Source: Rhodocyclales bacterium
Lineage (GTDB): Bacteria; Pseudomonadota; Gammaproteobacteria; Burkholderiales; Rhodocyclaceae
Direction: 5' to 3'
Length of the DNA stretch: 64,000 bases
Assembly: GCA_026399475.1 (NCBI GenBank)
Contig: JAPLQY010000071.1
Span: 1 to 64,000 of the forward strand
Shown here: positions 62,905-64,000 of the stretch, piece after piece
Layout: each line of letters begins with the position of its first letter
How positions within the stretch are numbered: the first letter of the stretch is position 1
Made by a program: the position numbers and the translations under genes
The notes under the pieces: model-generated
Database searches by the model: none
What the model was told of the DNA's origin: nothing
What the model saw: the letters and a program-made list of their open reading frames with translations, nothing else

Positions 62905-63288
62905 ATGGCATACAGCGAAAAAGTTCTGGATCACTACGAAAACCCGCGCAACGTCGGCTCCTTCGGCAAGGACGACGAAGGTGTCGCGACCGGCATGGTC
63001 GGCGCACCGGCTTGCGGCGACGTGATGAAACTGCAGATCAAGGTCGGCAAGGATGGCGTGATCGAAGATGCCAAGTTCAAGACCTATGGCTGCGGCTCGG
63101 CGATTGCATCTTCTTCGCTGGTGACCGAATGGGTCAAGGGCAAGACGCTGGATCAGGCACTGGACATCAAGAATACCCAGATTGCCGAAGAACTCGCGCT
63201 GCCGCCGGTCAAGATCCACTGCTCGATCCTCGCCGAGGATGCGATCAAGGCCGCCGTGGCCGACTACCGAAAGAAACAGGGAGCCTGA
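62905..63288 (+). CDS. iscU: Fe-S cluster scaffold protein IscU
   Basis: IscU is the scaffold on which [2Fe-2S] clusters are built. The 127-residue protein has the three ligand Cys residues C37, C63 and C106, with D39 and H105, and the HscA-binding LPPVK at 99-103. The ATG at 62905 is preceded by GGAG. It is separated from iscS by a 94-base region rich in hairpins and is followed by iscA after two bases. Confidence 0.98.
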   Translation: MAYSEKVLDHYENPRNVGSFGKDDEGVATGMVGAPACGDVMKLQIKVGKDGVIEDAKFKTYGCGSAIASSSLVTEWVKGKTLDQALDIKNTQIAEELALPPVKIHCSILAEDAIKAAVADYRKKQGA

Positions 63289-63290
63289 TC

Positions 63291-63614
63291 ATGCCCGTAA
63301 CACTTTCCGAACCGGCGGCCAAACACGTCGCCAACTTTATTGCCAAGCGTGGCAAGGGCGTCGGCATTCGCCTCGGGGTCAAGACCTCGGGCTGTTCGGG
63401 GATGGCTTACAAGCTGGAATTCGCCGATGCGTCGGAGCCGGAAGATCACATTTTTGAAAGCCATGGCGTCAAGGTTCTGGTCGATCCGAAGAGCCTGCCC
63501 TACCTGGAAGGCACGGAGCTTGACTACACCAGGGAGGGCTTGAACGAAGGTTTCAAGTTCAACAACCCGAACGTCAAGGATGCCTGCGGTTGCGGCGAGT
63601 CGTTCAATACCTGA
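63291..63614 (+). CDS. iscA: Iron-sulfur assembly protein IscA
   Basis: IscA is an A-type carrier for [4Fe-4S] assembly and delivery. The 107-residue protein has the three ligand Cys residues C35 ([10 protein letters not shown]), C99 and C101 (DACGCGES). It starts two bases after the iscU stop and ends 7 bases before hscB. Confidence 0.97.
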   Translation: MPVTLSEPAAKHVANFIAKRGKGVGIRLGVKTSGCSGMAYKLEFADASEPEDHIFESHGVKVLVDPKSLPYLEGTELDYTREGLNEGFKFNNPNVKDACGCGESFNT

Positions 63615-63621
63615 ATCCCTG

Positions 63622-64000
63622 ATGACTACGTTTGACCTGAATTTCGCTGCTGACTATTTCACTCTGTTTGGCCTGCCGCAAGCGCAGTCGCTTGACCTGG
63701 GGAGTCTCGAGAACTGCTTTCGCGCGGTGCAGAGCCGGGTGCATCCGGACAAGCACGCGCATGCGTCCGATGCTGACCGGCGGCTCGCCATGCAATGGGC
63801 GACACGGATCAACGAGGCATTCCAGACCCTGAAGTCGCCCGGCCGGCGCGCCCGTTATCTGTTGCAACTGCTCGGTCACGATCCGCAGATCGAAAGCAAT
63901 ACGGCGATGCCTGCGGAGTTTCTGATGAGCCAGATGGAATTGCGGGAAGCGGTGGAGGAAGCCCGATCGGCGGCCAACGAAGATGCGCTGGATGCGATTC
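63622..64000 (+). CDS. hscB: Co-chaperone HscB, 5' part
   Basis: HscB is the J-protein that brings IscU to HscA. The first 126 residues are visible: an N-terminal J domain (YFTLFGLPQ, HPD at 41-43) and the start of the three-helix IscU-binding domain (MPAEFLMSQMELREA). E. coli HscB is 171 residues, so about 45 residues lie beyond the window edge. The ATG at 63622 lies 7 bases after iscA; hscA and fdx are expected to follow outside the window. Confidence 0.95.
   Translation, partial: MTTFDLNFAADYFTLFGLPQAQSLDLGSLENCFRAVQSRVHPDKHAHASDADRRLAMQWATRINEAFQTLKSPGRRARYLLQLLGHDPQIESNTAMPAEFLMSQMELREAVEEARSAANEDALDAI

Noticed and set aside
1-64000. CRISPR arrays, insertion sequences or prophage
   Set aside because: No regular direct-repeat array, transposase, integrase or phage gene was seen. 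The repeats found are inverted and short.

Overview
The window is a GC-rich bacterial chromosome segment with tightly packed genes. It most likely comes from a betaproteobacterium. Supporting signs are an EF-P with Arg at position 32 encoded next to its rhamnosyltransferase EarP, Raetz-type lipid A genes fused to the rpsB-to-bamA run, an isc operon preceded by cysE, and the uvrC-pgsA-tRNA-Gly-Cys-Leu order. A Rhodocyclales-type lineage is my guess only; no decisive marker (rRNA, photosynthesis, nitrification) lies in the window. No gene-free stretch exceeds 300 bases. Both ends cut genes: rpsB lacks its 5' end and hscB lacks its 3' end.

1-15.3 kb: translation and envelope housekeeping. rpsB, tsf, pyrH, frr, uppS, cdsA, dxr, rseP, bamA, skp, lpxD, fabZ, lpxA, lpxB, rnhB and a SpoU-family methyltransferase all run rightward. 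From lpxD onward each start codon overlaps the previous stop codon. A convergent HU gene with its own terminator closes the block. 15.5-25.7 kb: tsaB-rimI-family-4 uracil-DNA glycosylase-CDF transporter, a divergent lplT / LysR pair, then alr-radA-FtsX-type permease. 25.7-37.1 kb: a leftward Aap-type amino-acid ABC transporter without its ATPase gene, a lipoprotein, dinB, an M20 amidohydrolase, efp-earP, family-5 uracil-DNA glycosylase, uvrC and pgsA. 37.1-39.4 kb: a tRNA operon (Gly, Cys, Leu) with a strong promoter, a DUF1178 gene and a porin.

39.5-53.2 kb is the unusual part. A LysR regulator diverges from a run of genes encoding a CYTH/triphosphate-tunnel enzyme, a DASS anion transporter, a membrane-anchored exported protein, a second divergent CYTH-like protein, a SulP transporter fused to STAS and cyclic-nucleotide-binding domains, and an exported S1/P1 nuclease. 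An exported metallophosphatase faces it. A second operon encodes an exported CYTH-like protein, an exported family I pyrophosphatase relative whose metal ligands are partly replaced by Lys, and an exported family II (DHH) pyrophosphatase with an intact active site. A TSUP transporter follows. I read this as a candidate envelope system for handling triphosphate, polyphosphate, pyrophosphate or nucleotides and taking up the released anions. That reading is inference from domain content and exported location.

53.3-64 kb: mutS, a vapBC-vsr islet, suhB, trmJ, cysE, then the Fe-S operon iscR-(extra cysteine desulfurase)-iscS-iscU-iscA-hscB. A good match to the IscR type 1 operator lies upstream of iscR, and a cluster of hairpins lies between iscS and iscU.
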